Source of the DNA: Pseudomaricurvus sp050633365
GTDB taxonomy: Bacteria; Pseudomonadota; Gammaproteobacteria; Pseudomonadales; Cellvibrionaceae
Assembly (NCBI GenBank): GCA_050633365.1
Contig: JBOEGJ010000043.1
Location: forward strand, 44,914-108,913
Direction: 5' to 3'
Length of the DNA stretch: 64,000 bases
Made by a program: the position numbers and the translations under genes. Numbering within the stretch: the stretch's first letter is position 1; the number at the start of each line of letters is the position of its first letter. The notes below the pieces were generated by a model. The model was not told where the DNA came from, searched no databases, and was given only the letters and a program-made list of their open reading frames with translations. Below, piece after piece: positions 45,156 to 54,448 of the stretch.

Positions 45156-47030
45156 ATGGATTTTGTCAAACACGCGGGGCGCTTGTCCCTAATTACCGCT
45201 ATCGCACTAGGTCTGCACGGCTGCGGCGGTAATACCCCGATAAAGGATCAACAGGCGAGCGCTCAATTAGAGCAGCCTGCGGTGATCGATATCGATGCCC
45301 TACTCAACCGAGCCCAAATGAGCCGCTCGCCGCAAAAAGAGCAGCTGCTGCTTGAGGCCGCACAGTACTTGAGCCAAACCAATGAGCCGCACTGGGCGCG
45401 CAACTTACTCAACTCCATTGACCCAACCTTACTGAGTGAAGAGGAGTTTATTGCCTACACGCTCACCTTCAGCCAACTGGCCCTTGCCGATGACGCCTAC
45501 TTTCTCGCGCAGCGCATTCTAACCAACCCGCGCCTTGATCAACAGTGGCAAACACTAAACCTGGAGCAACAAATCGTTTTGCGCCAGCGCCGCGCCGAGT
45601 TGTTTACCGTGCTGGGGGAGCCAAACGCCAGTATCGAGGAGCGCCTAGCACTACAGCCCCTGCTGAGCGACCCTTTACTCGACGTCGACAACCAGGACGT
45701 TCTCTGGCAATCGCTCATGTCGATGCCAATCTCGGAACTCACTTACCGCAGCCAAAAAGCCGCCAGTACGCCAACACTCCAAAACGAGCAACTACGCGGC
45801 TGGTATAGCCTAGCGCTGATCAGCAAAAACAATCAGTCCAACTTAGACAAGCAGCTGTTTCAAATCAATCAGTGGGTGGCCCGTTGGCCGCAGCATCCCG
45901 CCAGCCTGAGACTGCCAAAAGACCTGCAACTGTTGCAGCAATTGATTCAAGAGCGGCCCAATCAAGTGGCTATATTGCTACCGCAACAGGGCCGACTGGC
46001 GAAAGCTGGAAAAGCCGTTCGCGATGGATTTGTCGCCGCCTATTACGAGTCTATCGCCAATAGTGGCCATACACCCATGCTCAAGTTCTACGACACTTCA
46101 GAAGGCAATATTGTCGACGTCTACAACCGCGCGGTGGTTGATGGAGCCGAAATCATTGTCGGTCCGCTCGACAAAAATAAAGTCACCCTCTTGAGCCAGC
46201 AAGAATCATTGCCTATTCCTACCCTAGCCGTTAATTACAGCGAAGATAGTAACGAGTCCGCGATCGGTCTGTTCCAGTTTGGTTTGTCGGCTGAAGACGA
46301 AGCTCGACAAATAGCGCGTCGCGCGTGGGTTGAAGGTCATCGTTATGCCATGATTCTCACCACCGATGCCAGCTGGGGAAAACGCAGTGCCGATGCCTTC
46401 CGCACCGCCTGGGAGAATCTCGGTGGCACCATCATTAACCAGAGTGAGGTCTCTGGCGATGGAGACTATTCCCGGGTGATCAAGAGCGCACTGCAAATTG
46501 ACCAAAGCCAAAAACGCGCCCAGAGAATTCGCAGTTTGTTTCCACAGGCGGTGGAATTTGAACCTCGACGCCGACAGGACGCCGACATGCTATTCATGGT
46601 GGCTCGCCCAACCGAAGCTCGCCAAATCAAACCCACGCTGGCCTTTCACTACGCCAGCAAACTACCGGTTTACGCGTCCAGCCATATCTACACTGGCGCT
46701 CAGGATCAAAAAGCCGATCGAGATTTGAACAACATTAAATTCTCGACTCTGCCTTGGTTTTTCGACGACGGTAACGCCACCAAGCAGCTGATTCAAGAAG
46801 CGGCCAATCCCAATCCATCCTATCAGCGTTTGTATGCCCTTGGAGTCGATAGTTTCCAGCTCTACCCGCGCTTGAAGCAGTTGCAACAATCAGAGCACAC
46901 CCGCCTCTACGGCGTCACCGGCTCATTGAGCATGAACCCTGAAGGGCGGATTGAACGCGAGCAAATTTGGGCCAAGATGAACAACGGCCGTGCGCAATCG
47001 CTGCCCATGGTGGTCAGTCACACTCGGTAA
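45156..47030 (+). CDS. lpoA: LpoA, outer-membrane lipoprotein activator of PBP1A
   Basis: A 624-residue lipoprotein (LppC family). The lipobox LHGC gives Cys 23 as the acylated residue. The N-terminal half is a TPR-like helical domain; the C-terminal half, from about 275 (QVAILLPQQGRLAKAGKAVRDG), is a periplasmic-binding-protein fold. It reaches through the wall to stimulate PBP1A. Followed by yraN in the usual order. Length is within the family range. Confidence 0.95.
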   Translation: MDFVKHAGRLSLITAIALGLHGCGGNTPIKDQQASAQLEQPAVIDIDALLNRAQMSRSPQKEQLLLEAAQYLSQTNEPHWARNLLNSIDPTLLSEEEFIAYTLTFSQLALADDAYFLAQRILTNPRLDQQWQTLNLEQQIVLRQRRAELFTVLGEPNASIEERLALQPLLSDPLLDVDNQDVLWQSLMSMPISELTYRSQKAASTPTLQNEQLRGWYSLALISKNNQSNLDKQLFQINQWVARWPQHPASLRLPKDLQLLQQLIQERPNQVAILLPQQGRLAKAGKAVRDGFVAAYYESIANSGHTPMLKFYDTSEGNIVDVYNRAVVDGAEIIVGPLDKNKVTLLSQQESLPIPTLAVNYSEDSNESAIGLFQFGLSAEDEARQIARRAWVEGHRYAMILTTDASWGKRSADAFRTAWENLGGTIINQSEVSGDGDYSRVIKSALQIDQSQKRAQRIRSLFPQAVEFEPRRRQDADMLFMVARPTEARQIKPTLAFHYASKLPVYASSHIYTGAQDQKADRDLNNIKFSTLPWFFDDGNATKQLIQEAANPNPSYQRLYALGVDSFQLYPRLKQLQQSEHTRLYGVTGSLSMNPEGRIEREQIWAKMNNGRAQSLPMVVSHTR

Positions 47031-47090
47031 TAACCGATCAGTGATCACCACTAAATAGAAGTACTCGCTCGGCAAGGAGGCCGACGCTGT

Positions 47091-47606
47091 ATGCCAAAAC
47101 GTCCAACAAACTCAGCCCCAAATGCCACTAACACCGTTGCCAGTGATGTTAAGCAAGGTCCCAAGCCAGCCACAGCCTCGACAAAATCCATAAGATCGCG
47201 GCTGACTCAAGCTCTGTTTAGCAAGCCTGCTGCCACCCCGGCGATGATTACAGGGCAAAAAAATGAGCGTTTAGCGGAACAATATCTGCTTCGTCGAGGA
47301 CTAAAACTCAAAGAGAGAAACTATCACTGCCGTCGGGGGGAAATCGATTTGGTGATGATCGATCAAGAGGTGTTGGTATTTGTCGAGGTACGCTACCGCA
47401 AGCAGGCGAAGTATGGATCTCCCTTCGAATCGGTAGATCACCGCAAACAACAAAAACTGATTAAAGCGGCACAATACTACTTACAGAAGAACTTCCCTCG
47501 CCACGAACCGCCGTGCCGTTTTGACGTGGTCGCGATTGAGGGAAATCAAACCCCAAAAACGTCACAAAACCCGATAGAATGGCTGCCCAATGCCTTTACC
47601 GCGTGA
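47091..47606 (+). CDS. yraN: YraN/UPF0102 nuclease-fold protein with an N-terminal extension
   Basis: A 171-residue protein. Residues about 53-171 are the UPF0102 domain: TGQKNERLAEQYLLRRGL, RRGEIDLVMID and VFVEVRYRKQAKYGSP, the E-D-ExR-type core of the restriction-endonuclease fold. Residues 1-52 are an extra low-complexity, Ala/Thr/Lys/Pro-rich extension. The start is supported: AAGGAGG lies about 10 bases before the ATG at 47091, whereas the internal ATG at 47244, where the family would begin, has no ribosome site. Function in the cell is not settled. Confidence 0.9.
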   Translation: MPKRPTNSAPNATNTVASDVKQGPKPATASTKSIRSRLTQALFSKPAATPAMITGQKNERLAEQYLLRRGLKLKERNYHCRRGEIDLVMIDQEVLVFVEVRYRKQAKYGSPFESVDHRKQQKLIKAAQYYLQKNFPRHEPPCRFDVVAIEGNQTPKTSQNPIEWLPNAFTA

Positions 47607-47778
47607 GACATTTGCACACTCGGTAACTAGCTCTGTACTATCTGTACTAGACGCGACCAAGCAACACAAAGCGCTATCCATGCTCAGCGCTGTGTTAACG
47701 AATAATATTGGTTAATGATGTTAGCGAATACAGAGCCATGGCATTCACGAACAACAGCAAATAGAAAGTAGCGAGTTT

Positions 47779-48366
47779 ATGGAACAACGCATCATCACCC
47801 TCTTTCACGAAAGTATCGAAGCCAAAATGCAGGCGGGTGAATACTTGGCCCCTTTGATCTGTGAAGCCAGTGAGATTTTGGTGCACTGCCTGCTCAACGA
47901 GGGAAAAATTTTGACCGCTGGCAACGGCGTCTCGGCGGCCAATGCTCAAACCCTCAGTGCCAACCTTTGCAATCGCTTCGAGCGCGAGCGCCCATCTCTG
48001 CCGGCCATGACGCTGGGTGCCGACTTCACCACACAAACCTCGATTGCCAACGATTACAGTTTTAACGAAATTTTTGCCAAACAGGTACGCGCCTTGGGCC
48101 AACCCGGTGATTGCCTGGTACTCATCACTACCAGCGGCAATCCCAGTAACTTGGTTCAAGCCGTTGCCGCCGCCCACGAGCGAGAAATGAACGTGATTGC
48201 TCTTTCTGGACGCGATGGCGGCAATATTGCCTCGGTGCTGGACGCTCACGACTTGGAGCTGCGAGTGCCGGTAGATGCACGTACCCGCTTGCACGAAATC
48301 CACCTACTCAGTATTTTTTGTTTGTGTGACCTTATTGACCAACAGCTATTTGGGGAAGAACTATGA
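47779..48366 (+). CDS. diaA: DiaA-like SIS-domain protein (DnaA initiator-associating)
   Basis: A 195-residue SIS-domain protein close to DiaA and GmhA. It has the SIS core LTAGNGVSAANAQTLSANL and LVLITTSGNPSNLVQAV, and the C-terminal HEIHLLSIFCLCDLID. In the rsmI-lpoA-yraN-diaA-dolP order this gene is DiaA, which binds DnaA and promotes its assembly at oriC; GmhA activity cannot be excluded from sequence. Its end overlaps dolP by 4 bases (ATGA). Confidence 0.9.
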   Translation: MEQRIITLFHESIEAKMQAGEYLAPLICEASEILVHCLLNEGKILTAGNGVSAANAQTLSANLCNRFERERPSLPAMTLGADFTTQTSIANDYSFNEIFAKQVRALGQPGDCLVLITTSGNPSNLVQAVAAAHEREMNVIALSGRDGGNIASVLDAHDLELRVPVDARTRLHEIHLLSIFCLCDLIDQQLFGEEL

Positions 48367-48944
48367 AACATCACAGCCTAACCCTGGCATTACTCTCACT
48401 GACCTTGGTGTTCATGACCAGCGCTTGCACACCAATTCTCGAAGCCACCAACGACAAGCCCATTCAACTCAATCCTGGCAAACGCACATTAGGCGCTATG
48501 ATTGACGACGAGCAATTGGAAACAGTGGCTCAGGTGAACATCAATAAAGCCGATCCGGCACTGTCGCAATCTAACGTCAACACCGTGGCTTTTAATGGCA
48601 TTATTCTACTCACCGGCCAAGTCCCGACCAATCAGCTGCGAGTGACTGCAGGGGATACCGCCAAGAAAATCCATGGTGTTCGCCAGGTTTTCAACGAGAT
48701 TCAAGTGCAAGGCACCACCTCATTTTTGTCTCGCACCAACGACGGCTGGCTGACGACTAAAGTCAAAAGCACGTTGCTCGCGAACAAAGACGTGGATAGC
48801 GGCCGCATTAAAGTCGTGACTGAAGATGGCGTAGTTTACCTGTTGGGCCTCTTGTCACAGATGGAAGCCGATAAAGCCGCGCAAGTGGTGAGCAACATTG
48901 GCGGGGTTCAAAAGGTCGTCAAGGCGGTGGAATACATTAACTAA
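48363..48944 (+). CDS. dolP: DolP (YraP), BON-domain outer-membrane lipoprotein
   Basis: A 193-residue lipoprotein with a signal peptide and acylated Cys 22 (MTSAC; an atypical but acceptable lipobox). Two BON domains follow (about 50-118 and 125-193), each with the typical NGIILLTGQV or DGVVYLLGLL strand pair. DolP helps keep the outer membrane intact and supports BAM. Starts inside the diaA stop codon. Confidence 0.95.
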   Translation: MKHHSLTLALLSLTLVFMTSACTPILEATNDKPIQLNPGKRTLGAMIDDEQLETVAQVNINKADPALSQSNVNTVAFNGIILLTGQVPTNQLRVTAGDTAKKIHGVRQVFNEIQVQGTTSFLSRTNDGWLTTKVKSTLLANKDVDSGRIKVVTEDGVVYLLGLLSQMEADKAAQVVSNIGGVQKVVKAVEYIN

Positions 48945-49184
48945 GCCGTAGACTTAGCCCAAGTTGTTAGAAGATAAGGTTCGAGCCTAAAGTAGAGAAT
49001 CCTCAGGCTCGAGCCAACCTCCCCCATTCACGCACCCTCTCAGACTCTTTCACCTCCGCGCCGCTCATCGAAATCCCCTCAGCCCCGTATGCCCTCTAGG
49101 GTAGTCGCCCGCTACCAAAATCCTCCACATATTCCTGCTATGGTCTATGCTGTAGTCACTCTGCCAACAAAAGGGTATAAGGAA

Positions 49185-50837
49185 ATGAAAGCCTCTGACC
49201 TCATGGTCCAATGTCTGGAAGAAGAAGGCATCGAGTATATTTTCGGTGTTCCCGGCGAAGAAAACGCCGACTTCATGATGTCTCTTGAGAAATCGGACTC
49301 TATTCAATTTGTGTTAACACGCCACGAACAGGGCGCTGCCTTTATGGCGGAAATTTACGGCCGCCTCACTGGTAACCCCGCGGGCTGCTTAGGTACACTC
49401 GGCCCAGGTGCCACCAACCTGATTACCGGTGTTGCCGACTCCAATATGGACCGAGCCCCCATGTTAGTGCTCACCGGTCAAGGCGCCTCGACCCGACTGC
49501 ACAAAGAATCTCATCAAGTCATGGATGTGGTGGAAATGTTTAAGCCCGTGACTAAGTGGGCCACCACCGTTTGGCACCCTGAGAACATTCCCGAAATCAT
49601 GCGCAAAGCGGTTCGACTGGCTCGAACTGAAAAACCCGGCGCAGTTTTGGTAGAACTGCCTGAAGACATCGCCAAATTACCCTGCGATAAGGCCCCGCTG
49701 CCGGTACGTAAATTCCGCCGCCCAGTTCCCGCCGATAAAATCATGGACATGGCCTTTGAGAAGATTAAAAACGCCAAGCGCCCATTGATCATCGCCGGTA
49801 ATGGCTGCATCCGTCGACGAGCGAGTAAACAACTGCGACTTCTGTGCGAAAAAACCGGTATTGGGGTACTCAGTACTTTTATGGCCAAAGGCTGTGTCGA
49901 TATGGATGCACCTTACTGCCTCTACACTATTGGCCTAGGTGCTAAAGACATTCCTGCCTGCGCCATCGACGCCGCCGATCTGGTCATCGCCATCGGTTAT
50001 GACATGGTGGAATACCATCCAAAACTCTGGAATGGCGAGCAGAATAAAGACGTACTGCACATCGACTTTCTACCCGCTGAAATCGATGAACACTACCACC
50101 CAGAAGTCGAAGTGGTGGGTGATCTCGCTCACTCTTTATGGATGCTCAATGAACGCATCGACGCCGATGGCGGACTCAGCTTCGATCTGTCGCAACAACA
50201 AGCGGTGAGACGCGACATGACCGAGGAGCTCAATCGTCACGCTGGCGATACCACCGAGGGCTCGATCCGACCTCAAAAGGTGTTACACGATGCCAGAGAA
50301 GTGATGGGCGAGCACGACATCTTACTGTCTGACGTCGGCGCTCACAAAATGTGGATCGCTCGTCACTACCAATGCCACGAGCCCAACACCTGCCTGATCC
50401 CCAATGGTTTTTGCTCCATGGGCTTTGCACTACCCGGCGCTATTGCCGCCAGCCTCGTCCATCCCGATAAGAAAATTCTGGGTATTTGTGGCGACGGCGG
50501 ATTCTTGATGAACATGCAGGAAATGGAGACGGCGCGCAGACTCAACTGCAAACTCACGGTGATGGTGTGGGAAGACGGCGGTTACGGACTCATTGGCTGG
50601 AAGCAAAGCAATGAATTTGGCCGCCATACCGATCTCGCCTTTGGCAATCCCGACTGGGTGAAAATGGCGGAGTCATTCGGCTGGAATGGTCACCGTGTAG
50701 ACAACGCTATCGACCTGAAAGGCACGCTGGATAAAGCCCTCAATGAAGATGGCCCGAGCCTGTTGGTGCTGCCGATTGATTACCGAGAAAATATGGAGCT
50801 GACTCGACGACTGGGTGAGTTAACCTGCTCCATTTAG
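49185..50837 (+). CDS. thiamine-diphosphate enzyme, acetolactate-synthase-like (AlsS type)
   Basis: A 550-residue ThDP enzyme. The N-domain has EYIFGVPGEENADF and catalytic Glu in RHEQGAAFMAE; the C-domain has the ThDP/Mg site GDGGFLMNMQEMETA with EDGGYG at its end. There is no regulatory subunit gene nearby and the pattern is nearer to catabolic AlsS or related carboligases than to IlvB. I use the ATG at 49185 after AAGGGTATAAGGAA; a GTG-side longer frame from 49089 adds 32 unlikely residues. Product assignment (acetolactate or another carboligation) is uncertain. Confidence 0.85.
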   Translation: MKASDLMVQCLEEEGIEYIFGVPGEENADFMMSLEKSDSIQFVLTRHEQGAAFMAEIYGRLTGNPAGCLGTLGPGATNLITGVADSNMDRAPMLVLTGQGASTRLHKESHQVMDVVEMFKPVTKWATTVWHPENIPEIMRKAVRLARTEKPGAVLVELPEDIAKLPCDKAPLPVRKFRRPVPADKIMDMAFEKIKNAKRPLIIAGNGCIRRRASKQLRLLCEKTGIGVLSTFMAKGCVDMDAPYCLYTIGLGAKDIPACAIDAADLVIAIGYDMVEYHPKLWNGEQNKDVLHIDFLPAEIDEHYHPEVEVVGDLAHSLWMLNERIDADGGLSFDLSQQQAVRRDMTEELNRHAGDTTEGSIRPQKVLHDAREVMGEHDILLSDVGAHKMWIARHYQCHEPNTCLIPNGFCSMGFALPGAIAASLVHPDKKILGICGDGGFLMNMQEMETARRLNCKLTVMVWEDGGYGLIGWKQSNEFGRHTDLAFGNPDWVKMAESFGWNGHRVDNAIDLKGTLDKALNEDGPSLLVLPIDYRENMELTRRLGELTCSI

Positions 50838-50872
50838 GGCACAAAACGCTTTAAGCTCAGTACCCTGAGAGT

Positions 50873-50904
50873 AAAAAGGAGAGGCCTAAACCTCTCCTTT
50901 TTTT
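50873..50904. terminator. bidirectional rho-independent terminator
   Basis: AAAGGAGAGG and CCTCTCCTTT arms around CCTAAA, with seven T after the hairpin on the plus strand and A5 before it. It separates the ThDP enzyme from the convergent DUF1295 gene; the latter's stop codon is at the hairpin's edge. Confidence 0.93.
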
Positions 50905-51823
50905 ATGATTCTGCTTTCGATGGACCGAGAAAAAAGCGATTCGTGGTCTGTTGATAATCTTTGTATTCTGGGCGCTTCTGCACTGAGTAGAACTCGGCCG
51001 GTTTGGCTCCGGTGTAATAAACCAAGGTCACGTACATCATACGCGAGACAAATACCAAACCCAGAGCTAACAGTACACACAACCACAAAGGTTGCTGTGC
51101 ACTTAACGCCCATAGCGATGGTAAGGCGGCCACAATCAGCGCATTCCACACCATCCATTCAGCAAAATAATTCGGGTGTCGGCTATAGCGCCAGAGCCCA
51201 AGGTTACAGACTCGATTCTTTTCACCGGCCGCGTTCATATCACGAATAAAGCGATCTTTCTGAACATCGGCAACGGATTCAATAGTAAAGGCCAACACCC
51301 ACAGGGCCAATCCCAAGACCTCAAAAACTGATATCTCCGCTGATGGGTTGGCCGCAATGATCAAGGCGGGAAAGGCGAGAAATGACGCATTCGCCAAGCC
51401 TTGCGCCAAAACTTCCACCTGCATCACTAGGCGGTGATCTTTAATACCTGCATGTTGCCAGCGACGATACTGGTATTTATAGCGTGGTAACTCGGACTTA
51501 AGATGCCCTGCTCGCCATAGCTTTATTGCAGCCCAGCCCATACGACCGCCCATGAATATATAGACGCCGCTGACCAACGCTACCCGCAACCAGTGGCCAT
51601 CAGCCATCACCAAAGTCACCACACCAATAACCAGCAAGCCCCAAGGCCAGCCAATGTCCACATAGGACATTCGCCCAGTGCGCCAGGCCGGTATGCACAC
51701 CACCAAGGTAAACAGCAGTAACTGCAGGAAACCGTTGACGAGACTCACCTCAAACAATGAGCTGGTCAACAGCAGCAATGCCCAACCAAAAAAATACGGA
51801 GCAAGAGACAAGATTTTCTTCAT
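50903..51823 (-). CDS. DUF1295 membrane protein (steroid 5-alpha-reductase-like fold)
   Basis: A 306-residue polytopic protein with about seven membrane spans. The DUF1295 signature GLWRYSRHPNYFAEW and the preceding DRFIRDMNAAGEKNRVC are present, placing it in the steroid-reductase/ICMT-like fold, where this region binds NADPH or the cosubstrate. The reaction is not known for most members. The start ATG 51823 is preferred to a TTG 12 codons upstream. Confidence 0.87.
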   Translation of the reverse strand: MKKILSLAPYFFGWALLLLTSSLFEVSLVNGFLQLLLFTLVVCIPAWRTGRMSYVDIGWPWGLLVIGVVTLVMADGHWLRVALVSGVYIFMGGRMGWAAIKLWRAGHLKSELPRYKYQYRRWQHAGIKDHRLVMQVEVLAQGLANASFLAFPALIIAANPSAEISVFEVLGLALWVLAFTIESVADVQKDRFIRDMNAAGEKNRVCNLGLWRYSRHPNYFAEWMVWNALIVAALPSLWALSAQQPLWLCVLLALGLVFVSRMMYVTLVYYTGAKPAEFYSVQKRPEYKDYQQTTNRFFLGPSKAES

Positions 51824-51965
51824 AACAGGACCTATAAACGGGTGGGCATCACCCAACAATGACAGCGACGCAGAAGACTACCTACCAGTAGGTAGGTTAG
51901 TCAAGCAGCCGGCGCCGGATAAATCTGTCAGATCGCATCATCGAAAATCACTGAATGGCGGAAAC

Positions 51966-51996
51966 AAAAAAGGGAGAGGCCTTCGCCTCTCCCTTT
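51966..51996 (-). terminator. rho-independent terminator of the SulP gene
   Basis: AAAGGGAGAGGC and GCCTCTCCCTTT arms around a 4-base loop, followed on the minus strand by TTTTTTG. It lies 24 bases after the SulP stop codon. Confidence 0.92.
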
Positions 51997-52020
51997 GTTA
52001 ATCACCAACAGCTTAAGCCA

Positions 52021-53586
52021 TCATGCCAATACATCAGTCGCCACGTGATACTTAGGATCTTCCATCACGTTCACCTCACACAGATCACCGGCTTTCTTCA
52101 GCAATGTGCGACACTCTGGACTGAGATGACGAAGGTGAAGATGCTTACCTTGGGCTTTGTATTTCTCGGCCAAACTATCGATGGCTTCAATCCCCGAGTG
52201 ATCACTGATGCGAGAGCGCTTGAACTCAATAACCACATGCTCAGGATCATTCACAGGATCAAAAATGTCTTTAAAGTTACTCACTGAACCGAAGAAAATT
52301 GGGCCTCGTAGGTCGTAAACCTTGCGCCCTTCTTCGTCTTCGTAGGTATCGGCCTGAATGTGCTGAGCGTGTTTCCAAGCAAAAACCAATGCCGACACAA
52401 TCACACCCACAATCACCGCGATAGCCAAATCAAAGGCCACGGTTACACCGGAAACCAAGACAATAATAAAGGCATCGGTCAAAGGGATTTTGCGCATCTG
52501 GCGGAATGAAGACCATTCAAACGTCCCCAGTACGACCATGAACATAATGCCCACCAGAGCCCCCAGCGGAATCATTTCGATGAACTTGGCACCAAACAAG
52601 ATAAACGCCAACAAGACCAGGGCTGCGGTAATACCCGATAGCCGACCGCGACCACCCGAGTTGATATTGATCATCGACTGACCAATCATCGCACAACCAC
52701 CCATACCACCGAAGAAACCGTTGGTGGTGTTAGCAATACCTTGACCAATACACTCGCGGTTACCGCGACCACGAGTGTCGGTAAGCTCGTCGATTAAGGT
52801 CAAAGTTAACAGAGATTCAATCAACCCAATGGCCGCAATAATAAAGGCGTAAGGGGCGATGATTTTGAAGGTTTCTAGATTGAACGGCACCATCGGAATG
52901 GCAAAACTAGGCAGTTCACCTTTCAAGGTCGCGGTAGCCGCTTGATCCGCCGGTAACATATCGCGAACAAAATCGATAACGGTACGGGCCTCTAAGTCCA
53001 GCCCTAACACCGCCAGAGTCACCGCAATAATGGCAACCAAGCCAGAGGGAACGGCAGTGGTGATTTTCGGCAAAAAGTGCATGATCATCATGGTAATGAA
53101 GATCAGGCCCGCCATGGTGTAAAGCATTTCACCCTGCATCCAGGCCATCACGCCGTCGCTGACCTCAACTTTAAACTGTCCCATTTGCGCTAAGAAAATG
53201 ACAATCGCCAAGCCATTCACGAAGCCGAGCATGACCGGATGCGGTACAAGTCGAATAAATTTACCCAATTTGAAGACACCGGCCAAAATCTGGAACACAC
53301 CGGCCAAGACCACGGCGGCAAAAAGATATTGAACACCATGACCGGCAACTAGAGATACCATAACCACAGCGGTCGCGCCGGTTGCACCAGAAATCATTCC
53401 CGGACGGCCACCAAAGATAGAGGTCAATAAACCCATCATGAAAGCGGCGTAAAGGCCCACCATAGGCTCAACACCGGCAACGAAGGCAAAAGCCACCGCT
53501 TCGGGAACCAACGCTAGTGCGACGGTAAAGCCCGAAAGCACGTCATTTTTGACATTATTTTGTTCAGAGGTAATCAGCTTAAACAT
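52021..53586 (-). CDS. SulP (SLC26) anion transporter with STAS domain
   Basis: A 521-residue inner-membrane transporter. Around 11-14 hydrophobic segments form the UraA-like core (GFTVALALVPEAVAFAFVAGV near the start, SGATGATAVVMVSL, GGMGGCAMIGQSMININSGGRGRLSG), then a cytoplasmic STAS domain from about 420 (VYDLRGPIFFGSVSNF, VVIEFKRSRISDHSGIEAID). Possible substrates of the family are bicarbonate, sulfate and dicarboxylates; none can be chosen here. No carbonic anhydrase is adjacent. It ends in a strong terminator. Confidence 0.93.
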   Translation of the reverse strand: MFKLITSEQNNVKNDVLSGFTVALALVPEAVAFAFVAGVEPMVGLYAAFMMGLLTSIFGGRPGMISGATGATAVVMVSLVAGHGVQYLFAAVVLAGVFQILAGVFKLGKFIRLVPHPVMLGFVNGLAIVIFLAQMGQFKVEVSDGVMAWMQGEMLYTMAGLIFITMMIMHFLPKITTAVPSGLVAIIAVTLAVLGLDLEARTVIDFVRDMLPADQAATATLKGELPSFAIPMVPFNLETFKIIAPYAFIIAAIGLIESLLTLTLIDELTDTRGRGNRECIGQGIANTTNGFFGGMGGCAMIGQSMININSGGRGRLSGITAALVLLAFILFGAKFIEMIPLGALVGIMFMVVLGTFEWSSFRQMRKIPLTDAFIIVLVSGVTVAFDLAIAVIVGVIVSALVFAWKHAQHIQADTYEDEEGRKVYDLRGPIFFGSVSNFKDIFDPVNDPEHVVIEFKRSRISDHSGIEAIDSLAEKYKAQGKHLHLRHLSPECRTLLKKAGDLCEVNVMEDPKYHVATDVLA

Positions 53587-53684
53587 CGAGGTTTCTCAGC
53601 TAGGAAGGCGATTAGAAAGGGCGGGGATACTAGCAGATAGGGCCTATGGCTCCAACCCCTGTGGTCATTTCTTAGTCATCGGTA

Positions 53685-54326
53685 TTAGGCCGGCTCGGCG
53701 ACGGCCAGATCTCTTTGCAACCAATCGAGCAGCGGTCGCCACTGTTTTAGATCAGACGACACTCGACTTTTGGGCAGATCAAAGATACTCACCCCGCTGT
53801 CCATAGCCCTGATGTAGTTTTGGGTATCACGAATACTGGCAATCAGCGGCATATTCACCTGCTCTAAGAATGCCACCAGTACTTTGAAGTAATTGGTATT
53901 GGTGCGCACACGATTAGCCACCAAGGCAATATCCATTTTCGAATTGGCTAGCCAGTCGTGTCGATTGAGCGCCATCAGAAAACGCACGCCGGCCTTGATA
54001 TCGGTAGGCGACGGCAGTATAGGAATCACCAACTGACTGTTGGGGGAGCTCCACGCCTGCAAGTCATCCACGCTGCAACCGGCAGGCATATCGTGGATAA
54101 CCACATCAAAAATTTCGCTCACCTGCTCGCCCTTAAAGGCGGCAATGGGCACAATATTGGCACAGGTTTTCGGTCTCGATCTCAACCAATCCAGTGACGA
54201 TTGCTGTGGATCGTGGTCAACCAAAGCAACACTGGCACCGGTACCCGCCCAGTAACTGGCGAGCTGAGTGGCTAGCGTGGTCTTTCCGCAACCGCCTTTG
54301 GGGTTGGCAACAAACACCTGTTTCAT
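53685..54326 (-). CDS. orphan ParA/MinD-family ATPase
   Basis: A 213-residue deviant-Walker ATPase. The loop PKGGCGKTT has both the signature Lys 10 and Lys 15; Asp in VALVDHDPQQSS is switch I, and VVIHDMPAG is the Walker B/switch II region. There is no parB, no minC and no parS-like repeats nearby, so it belongs with orphan positioning ATPases (McdA/PpfA-like) rather than plasmid partition. Cargo unknown. Single gene, followed by the SulP promoter region. Confidence 0.88.
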   Translation of the reverse strand: MKQVFVANPKGGCGKTTLATQLASYWAGTGASVALVDHDPQQSSLDWLRSRPKTCANIVPIAAFKGEQVSEIFDVVIHDMPAGCSVDDLQAWSSPNSQLVIPILPSPTDIKAGVRFLMALNRHDWLANSKMDIALVANRVRTNTNYFKVLVAFLEQVNMPLIASIRDTQNYIRAMDSGVSIFDLPKSRVSSDLKQWRPLLDWLQRDLAVAEPA

Positions 54327-54448
54327 TCCGTGGCCGCTGTTCCTGTGTGTGAACTAATCTTAGTGGACTCTAGGCTTGTCGGCCAGCGACCGAAATGATT
54401 GAGGGCTGAAGATCAACCCGGTGATGATACGGAGTTAGAGACGACGAT

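Noticed and set aside
49089..49184. Longer start for the ThDP enzyme
   Set aside because: The extra 32 residues do not resemble the family N-terminus, and the ATG at 49185 follows a ribosome site.
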